Positions 1 through 5,289 of a stretch of DNA of 5,289 nt are shown piece by piece; position 1 is the first letter of the stretch; the number at the start of each line of letters is the position of its first letter. A program made the position numbers and the translations under genes. The DNA lies in the NCBI GenBank assembly GCA_965369945.1, contig CBDUST010000303.1, positions 1 to 5,289 of the forward strand. The letters run 5' to 3'. This DNA comes from JADFNO01 sp965369945 (GTDB taxonomy: Bacteria > Planctomycetota > Phycisphaerae > Phycisphaerales > SM1A02). Under the pieces are notes generated by a model that did no database searches, had not been told where the DNA came from, and worked only from the letters and a program-made list of their open reading frames with translations.

Positions 1-283
1 GGAACGGATGGAAGTAAACATCAAGGCCAAACGATTCAAAGGTATCGAGGATATTGTCGCGGGCGAGGTCATGCTCGGGTCCCCAGCCGCGATCGTCGCC
101 GGGATGCGTATACAGTAAGTCATCAAGATAATGTTGGTAGGTCGTGACACTGATCTGATCGACGACGACCTGCGTGTTGTCGTCGGCCGCTGCAGACTGC
201 GTTAGGGTGAGGGTTGCCGCAGCGAACCCGAGCACGGCCCACCACGAGATTCCTCGTCGGTCGTTTGTCAACGGATGATCCAT
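1..283 (-). CDS. Secreted protein, N-terminal fragment, possibly M28-like peptidase (partial)
   Basis: Reading from 283 down to 1 gives 94 codons with no stop; the gene continues off the left edge. The start is ATG at 281-283, preceded by an AGGAG Shine-Dalgarno with a 9-nt spacer. The protein begins with a Sec-type signal peptide: a basic n-region with an Arg-Arg pair (residues 9-10), a hydrophobic core (about 14-28) and a likely cleavage after Ala-Ala-Ala at 31-33. The Arg-Arg pair is only weakly Tat-like. Residues 46-94 hold the motifs TYQHYLDDLLYTHPGDDRG and GPEHDLARDNI, then a helix ending in FESFGL. From memory, this pattern resembles the region before the catalytic domain in secreted planctomycete M28-family metallopeptidases, where an individual helix ending in 'FesfGL' precedes a domain with zinc ligands. 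No zinc ligand or catalytic residue lies in the window, so secretion is well supported and peptidase function is tentative. A longer open stretch in another frame (123-335) is judged to be a shadow of this gene. Confidence 0.72.
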   Translation of the reverse strand, partial: MDHPLTNDRRGISWWAVLGFAAATLTLTQSAAADDNTQVVVDQISVTTYQHYLDDLLYTHPGDDRGWGPEHDLARDNILDTFESFGLDVYFHPF

Positions 284-292
284 GATGGCGTT

Positions 293-297
293 CTCCT
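293..297 (-). promoter_or_regulatory. Shine-Dalgarno of the left-edge secreted protein gene
   Basis: On the minus strand the sequence is AGGAG, nine bases before the ATG at 281-283. It is the strongest ribosome binding site in the window. It favours this frame and start over the overlapping open frame at 123-335, whose start codon would lie upstream of the site. Confidence 0.7.
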
Positions 298-355
298 GCG
301 GGTACCGAGTTGGCGCACGGAATGAACGGACGCAAGTCGAGATCGGTAAGAACGG

Positions 356-378
356 GTAATCGTTCTATAAATGATTAC
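356..378. promoter_or_regulatory. Inverted repeat around a possible -10 element
   Basis: GTAATC at 356-361 and GATTAC at 373-378 form a perfect 6-bp inverted repeat with an 11-nt centre. The centre contains TATAGA when read on the minus strand (364-369). The spacing and position, about 75 bp upstream of the secreted protein start at 283, would suit an operator over a promoter. A second, overlapping 5-bp repeat (GAACG 350-354, CGTTC 361-365) shares part of the left arm. The repeats are short enough to occur by chance, and no -35 box supports the promoter. Confidence 0.22.
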
Positions 379-456
379 TTCAGGTTGGGCGCTGCGCGTC
401 TATAGGGAATCGGCCCTGTTTCATGCAGCGATCGGTGGAGCGGTCCACTTCGGTGA

Positions 457-2439
457 CTACGGCCCGGGCCCGGGCTCGGCTTGGCTTGCCTTACTCAGCG
501 CGGTGAGTGTGCGGCCCAGATCACCGCGAGCGACGGCGAGGTGCTCGGCTACGCGGCCGATTTCGGGGATCTGGCGATCGGCGAACACGTCGATGTTCCC
601 TGCCGAAACCCACCGCCGAGTCTGATCCGCCTCGCCCAAAGCGACCGTCAATCCCTCCAGCGACAACAATTCGCGAAGTGGGTGAAGCGCAGGATTGGGA
701 ACGGTCGGTGCGGGTCCGTCATAAGCAGCACCGGGTCTGGTGATGACGAGCAGGTACAGAAGTTGATCACCATCCCAGTTCATCATGAGCTTGCGTAATT
801 GTTCGGTCTGTGCGCTATCGAGTTTAGCGAGCCTTCTGAGCGGCTCTTCGTGCTGTTTGCGTGCGCTTGTGAATGCGGTGATGTAGCCGAAGGGGTCCTT
901 GCGACTATGAGTCAGTGCAGCTGTGAGTATTTGGGCGATTTGCTGCTCGGCGAAACCGTCTCGTGTAATTATGGTCGCGACAATCGATGCAGTTTCGTCG
1001 AAGATGGCGTGTGAGAGTAGGCTGGTGGTGATGACCTGGTCACTGGACAGGTGCTGCGCCATCCGGAACATACTCGCCAAATGATCAACCGCGGCGTCAA
1101 GTTCATCCGCTTGGATCAAGCGAACGGTATCGGCGAGAACGAGCGACGATATCTCGCGTAGGCCGGATAAATATTTGGGGATTGCAACAACGGGAAAGTA
1201 TGAGTCCTTTGCGAACTCACAGCGCTGCTTTGCGGCGCCTTCAAGGATCGTTGCAATGATCGATTCAGAGGCGACGAGCGCTTGGGCTGCCTCTTCTGAC
1301 ATCGGTTGATCGATACGTGCAGTAACAGATCGAAGCTGGTCCTTACGGTCTTTCTCGATCTTGGACAGCGATTCGATGGCGCGCTGATAGTACACCGCAG
1401 CATTCTCCCACTGCTGCGGCGAGACAACCCCGGTTGCGATCGCATCCAAGACGGCGACGCGCTTCGCGAGCATTTCCTCTGCTTCGGTGAGTCTCTTATA
1501 GTGACTGAGACTTGCTGGCAACACGAGTCGTGTCAATTCCCCATGCTCACCGTTCTTGATCTCTTCCTTAAGCAGTTCTAGCTCGAAACGAATCTCCTCT
1601 GGATCGTCCGATGAGAAGATCTCGATGGTGCGATCCATGACTTGTTCAAGTTGCTCCAAGGCCGTATCAAATTCCATATCACCCATTAGCATCATGCCGC
1701 CGAGAAGCGCCGGATCGCCCGGACGCATCGTGGCGGCATTCAACTCGTCGATCATGTGCAGTCGATCGTTGGGGTCGGCATACTTTTCGCGCAGCCAGTC
1801 GCTGGTAGTTTCGTTGTCTTTGCGAATAGCGCCGACGATGTTAAATGGGTCTTTGCGCTTCAAACCGTCCAAGGCCTTGAGCATTGCCGTTGCATCTGAG
1901 GCGTTAAAGTTTCCGTGATCGAAACCGGTTTCGGCAATTGTGTCTGATCCTTTGAAGATGGAGCTTGCTACGAGCGAGCTGACGATCATTTGATCGGCCG
2001 GTAGGTGCGTGGCCAGTCGGTAGAGCGTGCCGATGCTGTCCGCAGCTGCGGCCGAGTTGCCATCATGGAGTTGCACTCGTGCATCGGCGTACATCATGTA
2101 CGCAATGCTTCGAAGCGGGCTGAGATGATCAACCTTCATATCCCAACCTGCGTCATAATCAAGTGCGAAGTCGCTGTACGCTCGGCCTGAGCCTCGGCGC
2201 AGAGCGCGGAAGGACGGTTGAAAGCGAGCGAGGACTTGCCGGACCGTCGCCGAGGGCACTGCGCTGGGGTTCTCTTGGTAGTCCCAGATCGCTTCCCACT
2301 CATCCTGTGAGACGCTGGTTGACGCATAGCGCTCGAACGCTCGGCGATACCACGTGGCCGCGTTGTGAGTATCATCGCTTTGGGCCGCGGTCGCGGCGCT
2401 GACCATGAGAGCAACTGCCAGTAGCGTTATTCGACCCAC
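457..2439 (-). CDS. Secreted all-helical protein with two tandem units of about 320 residues, unknown function
   Basis: A 660-codon gene on the minus strand, from GTG (2437-2439) to TAG (457-459). An in-frame stop at 2470-2472 leaves GTG as the first usable start codon; starting at the next Met (residue 12) would destroy the signal peptide. Residues 1-19 form a Sec signal peptide (hydrophobic core LLAVALMVSAAT, likely cleavage after Ala-Ala at 18-19); no lipobox Cys is present. I do not recognise a named family. The mature chain appears almost wholly alpha-helical, with a charged, probably coiled-coil stretch at about 255-295. It is an internal duplication: NAATWYRRA (26-34) recurs as NAAVYYQRA (346-354), the segment 105-162 matches 423-480, and RKDPF at 195-199 recurs at 513-517, all at an offset of 318-320. 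No catalytic motif or transmembrane segment is visible. The helical repeats suggest a scaffold or binding role in the periplasm or outside the cell, but that is inference. It lies 173 bp upstream of a second secreted protein gene and is divergent from a membrane kinase gene. Confidence 0.9.
   Translation of the reverse strand: MGRITLLAVALMVSAATAAQSDDTHNAATWYRRAFERYASTSVSQDEWEAIWDYQENPSAVPSATVRQVLARFQPSFRALRRGSGRAYSDFALDYDAGWDMKVDHLSPLRSIAYMMYADARVQLHDGNSAAAADSIGTLYRLATHLPADQMIVSSLVASSIFKGSDTIAETGFDHGNFNASDATAMLKALDGLKRKDPFNIVGAIRKDNETTSDWLREKYADPNDRLHMIDELNAATMRPGDPALLGGMMLMGDMEFDTALEQLEQVMDRTIEIFSSDDPEEIRFELELLKEEIKNGEHGELTRLVLPASLSHYKRLTEAEEMLAKRVAVLDAIATGVVSPQQWENAAVYYQRAIESLSKIEKDRKDQLRSVTARIDQPMSEEAAQALVASESIIATILEGAAKQRCEFAKDSYFPVVAIPKYLSGLREISSLVLADTVRLIQADELDAAVDHLASMFRMAQHLSSDQVITTSLLSHAIFDETASIVATIITRDGFAEQQIAQILTAALTHSRKDPFGYITAFTSARKQHEEPLRRLAKLDSAQTEQLRKLMMNWDGDQLLYLLVITRPGAAYDGPAPTVPNPALHPLRELLSLEGLTVALGEADQTRRWVSAGNIDVFADRQIPEIGRVAEHLAVARGDLGRTLTALSKASQAEPGPGP
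460..1404 (-). repeat. Internal protein repeat, unit 2 (residues 346-660)
   Basis: The second half of the same protein repeats the landmarks in the same order: NAAVYYQRA (346-354), YLSGLR (423-428), MAQHLSSDQ (460-468), LLSHAIF (474-480) and RKDPF (513-517). Over residues 423-480 I count 21 identities out of 58 to residues 105-162 without a gap, about 36 percent. The constant offset shows an old duplication with few insertions or deletions. The C-terminal tail (EPGPGP) lies outside the similarity. Confidence 0.75.
1405..2364 (-). repeat. Internal protein repeat, unit 1 (residues 26-345)
   Basis: This is the first of two homologous halves of the 660-residue secreted protein. It opens with NAATWYRRA, then has a long helical segment with HLSPLR (105-110), LATHLPADQ (142-150) and LVASSIF (156-162), and the RKDPF motif at 195-199. 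A charged region follows. The end of the unit is set where the second NAA motif starts, so the boundary is approximate. Confidence 0.75.
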
Positions 2440-2447
2440 GGCGTGTG

Positions 2448-2453
2448 ACCTTG
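2448..2453 (-). promoter_or_regulatory. Weak Shine-Dalgarno supporting the GTG start
   Basis: On the minus strand the sequence CAAGGT lies 8 bases before the GTG at 2437-2439, giving an AAGG core with a 9-nt spacer. The match is short, but with the in-frame stop at 2470-2472 and the signal peptide that begins at this GTG it supports the chosen start. Confidence 0.45.
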
Positions 2454-2626
2454 CGCTGGGGGAGCCTGTCTAGCGATAAGGATAGGCCTCACCAATCACA
2501 TCCGGGGCAGAACGCGGTCAGACTCGCAAGCCAGTCGAGTGCAGCCGGTCGCCAAAAAGCCGTGGGAAAGGTCTGTGAGGCCGGATAAGCCATTCCAGGT
2601 CAGGAATCTGCTCAGATGTCGCTGTA

Positions 2627-2642
2627 CAGGCCTTCGGGTCTG
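2627..2642 (+). other. UUCG-tetraloop hairpin in the kinase leader
   Basis: Read as plus-strand RNA, CAGGCC-UUCG-GGUCUG forms a 6-bp stem with one G-U pair closed by the very stable C(UUCG)G tetraloop. It lies about 110 bases before the kinase ATG and is not followed by a T-tract, so it is not a standard terminator. A second possible hairpin follows at 2670-2691 (7 bp with a single bulged G, 7-nt loop) and a third at 2714-2730. Whether the region is transcribed is unknown. Confidence 0.35.
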
Positions 2643-2713
2643 ATCTAGCCTTTGTTGGCAGCAAATCCTGCGGTTCGTAGCAGCCGAACGCCCCCCGAGC
2701 CGTATTGTGTTCC

Positions 2714-2730
2714 AGAAGAAGAGGTCTTCT
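2714..2730 (+). other. Small hairpin pairing the only purine-rich tract upstream of the kinase start
   Basis: AGAAGA (2714-2719) and TCTTCT (2725-2730) are perfect complements around a 5-nt loop (AGAGG). The tract AGAAGAAGAGG is the only Shine-Dalgarno-like sequence near the kinase start, but it ends 26 bases before the ATG at 2751, too far for normal use. The bases directly before the ATG (GGCGCTGGCA) show no Shine-Dalgarno match, so initiation is probably leaderless or Shine-Dalgarno-independent. The stem is AT-rich and weak. Confidence 0.25.
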
Positions 2731-2750
2731 CACATCGTCGGGCGCTGGCA

Positions 2751-5289
2751 ATGAACCAAGGCAGGCAGCAAACCTGTCCAACTCCAGATCAGTTGGACGC
2801 TCTGGCATCGGGCTCGTTGATATCTGACGAGGCCCTATGGCTCGATGCGCACCTGGCTCATTGCGAGTCGTGCCGTGCCGCTCTCGCTGAAATCAAAGCA
2901 GACGATCGGTTATTCAGTGAGCTTCGGGCTGTGGTTCGTGCCGAAGAAGCGTCTGGTGCGAGGCCGATCCGGAATGATTCCGACGTGGCTCAAAACGGCA
3001 ATGGTAAGGCCAACACAAACGGTAATGGCGCAGCAACGAAAGCGCTCGCCGACTCGATCGAGGGCTATGAGATCCTCGAAGAGTTATATCGCGGTGGACA
3101 AGGCGTCATTTACAGAGCGTTGCAACACGCGCCGCGCCGCGTTGTAGTACTGAAGGTGCTCTTGGGTGGCTCCTTCGCATCAGAGCGCGAGCGCTACCGA
3201 TTCGATCGCGAAGTGGGGCTTGCTGCGTCGTTGCGCCATCCGAACATCGTCACCGTGTTTGAGAGCGGAACGGCGGGCATGCGACCCTACTTCACGATGG
3301 AGTATGTGAACGGGCAACGTCTCGATCAATTCCTCCAAAAAACCAACAGCTCGTTGGAGGATTCGTTACGACTGTTTCAGAGGATCTGCCGGGCAGTTCA
3401 TTATGCCCATCAACATGGCGTGATGCACCGGGACCTAAAGCCGGGCAATATCCTCGTTGACGAAGCGGGTGAGCCGCGCGTTCTTGATTTTGGATTGGCC
3501 AAGTCAGCGACCGAAGAAACTGGAACAAGTCGGCGCGTCACGATGACCGGCGAGTTTATGGGGACCTTGGCATACGCCTCGCCGGAGCAAGTCGGCGGCG
3601 ACCCAAGACGGATCGACATTCGCACCGATGTGTATTCCCTCGGTGTGATCCTCTACGAAATGCTCACCGGTCAACTTCCGTTTGACGCGACCGATCAACT
3701 CAGCGAGATGCTGCGGCAAATTACGGAGGAGCAACCGGCACCGCCTACCGTGGTGAATCCTGAACTCGACGCCGATCTGGAGACTATTCTCCTGAAGGTT
3801 CTGGCGAAGGATCAAGAACGTCGGTATCAGTCGGCCGAGGCCTTGGCGACGGATATCGATCGATATTTGAAGAACGAACCGATCGAGGCCCGGCGCGACA
3901 GCACGTGGTATGTGGTTCGCAAGGCGCTGCGACGTCACAAGGCGTCGGTCGCCGCGGCTGTGATGATGATGACGCTGGTTCTGGGCTTTGCGGTCACGAT
4001 GACGATCATGTACCGCCACGCTGAACGTGAAGCGACGCGCGCCAAACAGACACAGGTGTTCCTGGAGGGTCTGCTCGGCTCGGCCAGCGCTGACAACTTG
4101 GGGCCGGATGTGAAGTTGCTGGAGGTGTTGGATCGAGCGGAGCAGCGTATACGAGAAGAACTAAGCGACCAGCCGGAAGTCGAGGTCGCGGTGCGCCAAA
4201 CGATCGGGCGTACTTACGCGACAATTCGATCACTCAGTGCCGCCGAGCATCATCTTCGAGCAGCGCTGCGCATCAGCCGTGCTGTGTACGGTTCTGATCA
4301 CGCGACCACCGCTGACTGCGCGTCGCTATTGGGTGTTGTCCTTGCTCAGCAGAACAACGCTCTGAGCATCGATCTTCAACGTGAGGCGCTGGCGATCAGG
4401 CGACGGTTGTTCGGTGATGATGACTCGTTGGTTGCTCAGAGTACGATGGACCTTGCATCGGCGCTGTGGCGTTGCGGTGGCCGTTCACGGTACGCTGAGG
4501 CGGAGCGCCTTTACGATGATGCGTTGGAACTCTATCGGGAGGCCGGGCCGACCCAGCATCGTGGGCTTGCCCGGTGTTTGCACAGCCTGGCCAGCTTGCG
4601 CCTTAGGCAGGACGAACATGATCGAGCTGAGCCGCTGCTGGCCGAGTCGTTGGCGATCATCCGGTCGTTGGGTGACGAGCAACGTCCTTACGCGGTGGAA
4701 TTGATCCACGACTATGCGACGTTCCTCAGCTGGGCCGGCGACTACGAAACGGCGGACGCGTTGCTTCGCGAGTCGTTGGTCATCACACCGCGCGCGTTCG
4801 GGCAGATCAAAATGCCTTATCTGCTTTGGGAGTTGGGAAAGGTTCGCCATGCGATGCGCGATTACACGGAGGCTGAGGCGATGTACCGTGAGTCGCTGGT
4901 TGCCAGCTGCACTCGCCTCACCGAGAAATACCCCGAGGCTGGGGACCGACTACTGCAATGCATGATTCCGTTGTTGGCTGAAGATCACGGTACGCTTGAA
5001 GCGACAGCTTACTTGCGCGTTTTTCAGGAATTGCGTGGTATCAAGTGGGTTCCCAGACTGCAATTGGCGCAAGGGTTATTCGACGTCGGTGTCCTGCGAT
5101 TGGACCAAGATGATGCAAAGGGTGCTGAAGACTTGCTGCGTGAATCGCTTGATATACGAAACAATCGAATGCCTCATGATCACGTGCAGGTGGCCGTATC
5201 CAAGAGTGCCTTGGGCGGCTGCCTCGTTCAACTTGGCCAATTCGCTGAGGCGGAGCCTCTACTGACAGAGGCCCATTCCGTTCTCAAGG
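2751..5289 (+). CDS. Membrane Ser/Thr protein kinase with N-terminal zinc-binding anti-sigma-like motif and C-terminal TPR array (partial)
   Basis: There are 846 codons without a stop, and the gene runs off the right edge. ATG 2751 is the first ATG after the in-frame stop at 2646-2648; the next Met is residue 177, inside the kinase fold. Residues 9-41 form a zinc-binding anti-sigma-type motif: Cys9, then His34-x3-Cys38-x2-Cys41. A Gly/Asn-rich linker (about 70-100) follows. The kinase domain spans about 106-373: glycine loop LYRGGQGVIY (112-121), ATP-binding Lys135, helix-C Glu154, catalytic loop HRDLKPGNIL (226-235; Asp228, Lys230, Asn233), DFG at 246-248, activation segment ending in SPE (277-279), and RTDVYSLG (291-298). 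All catalytic residues are present, so an active kinase that phosphorylates Ser/Thr with ATP is expected. One membrane helix (about 400-421) places the kinase inside the cell. The outer part begins with a helical juxtamembrane region (422-495) and then at least eight TPR units of about 42 residues (second helices near 498, 540, 582, 625, 666, 706, 791, 832). This resembles planctomycete and acidobacterial TPR kinases. Substrate and ligand are unknown. Confidence 0.93.
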   Translation, partial: MNQGRQQTCPTPDQLDALASGSLISDEALWLDAHLAHCESCRAALAEIKADDRLFSELRAVVRAEEASGARPIRNDSDVAQNGNGKANTNGNGAATKALADSIEGYEILEELYRGGQGVIYRALQHAPRRVVVLKVLLGGSFASERERYRFDREVGLAASLRHPNIVTVFESGTAGMRPYFTMEYVNGQRLDQFLQKTNSSLEDSLRLFQRICRAVHYAHQHGVMHRDLKPGNILVDEAGEPRVLDFGLAKSATEETGTSRRVTMTGEFMGTLAYASPEQVGGDPRRIDIRTDVYSLGVILYEMLTGQLPFDATDQLSEMLRQITEEQPAPPTVVNPELDADLETILLKVLAKDQERRYQSAEALATDIDRYLKNEPIEARRDSTWYVVRKALRRHKASVAAAVMMMTLVLGFAVTMTIMYRHAEREATRAKQTQVFLEGLLGSASADNLGPDVKLLEVLDRAEQRIREELSDQPEVEVAVRQTIGRTYATIRSLSAAEHHLRAALRISRAVYGSDHATTADCASLLGVVLAQQNNALSIDLQREALAIRRRLFGDDDSLVAQSTMDLASALWRCGGRSRYAEAERLYDDALELYREAGPTQHRGLARCLHSLASLRLRQDEHDRAEPLLAESLAIIRSLGDEQRPYAVELIHDYATFLSWAGDYETADALLRESLVITPRAFGQIKMPYLLWELGKVRHAMRDYTEAEAMYRESLVASCTRLTEKYPEAGDRLLQCMIPLLAEDHGTLEATAYLRVFQELRGIKWVPRLQLAQGLFDVGVLRLDQDDAKGAEDLLRESLDIRNNRMPHDHVQVAVSKSALGGCLVQLGQFAEAEPLLTEAHSVLK
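4242..5288 (+). repeat. TPR array of the kinase's extracytoplasmic domain
   Basis: Residues 498-846 repeat a unit of about 42 residues, the spacing of kinesin-light-chain-type TPRs rather than the classic 34. Recurrent second-helix patterns are YAEAERLYDDALEL (581-594), DRAEPLLAESLAI (624-636), YETADALLRESLVI (665-678), YTEAEAMYRESLV (705-717), GAEDLLRESLDI (791-802) and FAEAEPLLTEAHSVL (831-845). The unit near 537-555 has a weakened first half (NNALSIDLQREALAI), and the one near 750 is degenerate. TPR arrays bind peptides or proteins; the ligand cannot be read from sequence. The array continues past the window. Confidence 0.8.

Larger units (their letters stand above)
284..456. other. Intergenic gap between the two minus-strand genes
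   Basis: This 173-bp stretch separates the stop of the 660-residue gene from the start of the left-edge gene. Just after that stop, on the minus strand, is a 5-bp hairpin (GTGGA/TCCAC, 435-439 and 444-448, 4-nt loop). It has no T-tract, so it is not a convincing intrinsic terminator. Farther on, A/T-rich TATAGA elements occur at 364-369 and 399-404 (minus strand); either could be a -10 box for the left-edge gene, but neither has a recognisable -35 box at normal spacing. Readthrough from the upstream gene is as plausible as a separate promoter. No small gene is convincing here. Confidence 0.5.
2440..2750. other. Divergent intergenic region between secreted protein and kinase genes
   Basis: This 311-bp region should hold the promoters of both flanking genes. 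I find no clear sigma-70 promoter on either strand: TTGGCA at 2655-2660 could be a -35 box for the kinase but has only a poor -10 (TAGCAG) at 17 bp, and TATCCT on the minus strand (2479-2484) has no -35 partner. An open minus-strand frame at 2518-2808 (96 codons) overlaps the kinase start in antisense and has no recognisable protein character, so I do not call it. No ECF sigma gene fits here. Confidence 0.5.

Noticed and set aside
123..335. Minus-strand open frame of 70 codons
   Set aside because: It overlaps the secreted protein gene in another frame. That gene has a strong Shine-Dalgarno, a signal peptide and a coherent protein sequence, whereas this frame is Arg-rich and featureless.
435..448. 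Terminator for the 660-residue gene
   Set aside because: The stem after the stop codon is only 5 bp and is not followed by a T-tract on the minus strand, so it does not meet the pattern of an intrinsic terminator.
371..1014. Several plus-strand frames opposite the 660-residue gene
   Set aside because: They are antisense to a gene with a clear signal peptide and internal repeats, and none shows protein features of its own.
2485..2582. 8-bp inverted repeat GGCCTCAC (2485-2492) and GTGAGGCC (2575-2582)
   Set aside because: An 8-bp inverted pair somewhere in a 311-bp region is about what chance gives, the arms are 82 bases apart, and the flanking GGATA sequences are in direct orientation, which does not extend the stem.
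2518..2808. Minus-strand open frame of 96 codons in the divergent region
   Set aside because: It overlaps the first 58 bases of the kinase gene in antisense, has no recognisable domain, signal peptide or Shine-Dalgarno, and its composition (many Arg and Pro) looks like a shadow frame.
3504..4019. Long antisense frame of 171 codons opposite the kinase
   Set aside because: It lies wholly within the kinase domain and membrane segment on the opposite strand, and is rich in His and Arg as expected from the complement of a coding frame.

Overview
The window looks like bacterial chromosome from a planctomycete-type organism, possibly Phycisphaerae or a relative, perhaps from a metagenome. The grounds are a Hanks-type Ser/Thr kinase with an N-terminal zinc-binding anti-sigma-like motif, one membrane segment and a long C-terminal TPR array, next to large secreted proteins of no familiar family. 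This assignment is an inference from protein architecture; there is no rRNA or other phylogenetic marker here. No tRNA, rRNA, CRISPR array, transposase or integrase is visible.

Layout, left to right. (1) Positions 1-283, minus strand: the first 94 codons of a secreted protein with a clear signal peptide, running off the left edge. It resembles the N-terminal extension of secreted M28-like peptidases, but its catalytic domain lies outside the window. (2) Positions 284-456: a 173-bp gap holding a good Shine-Dalgarno for gene 1 and small inverted repeats. (3) Positions 457-2439, minus strand: a 660-residue secreted all-helical protein of unknown function. It starts at GTG and consists of two diverged copies of a unit of about 320 residues. 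(4) Positions 2440-2750: a 311-bp divergent intergenic region with no convincing gene, carrying three consecutive short hairpins in the leader of gene 5. (5) Positions 2751-5289, plus strand: the first 846 codons of the kinase, running off the right edge.

Genes 1 and 3 are co-directional but separated by 173 bp, so a shared operon is possible but not certain. Gene 5 is divergent from both. The kinase should sit in the inner membrane with its zinc motif and catalytic domain in the cytoplasm and its TPR array outside, in the same compartment as the two secreted proteins. A functional link between the kinase's TPR domain and the secreted helical protein is possible, but only proximity supports it. 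No complete new system can be demonstrated from this window. The best leads are the internally duplicated secreted protein and the zinc-motif/kinase/TPR fusion that has no ECF sigma gene immediately upstream.
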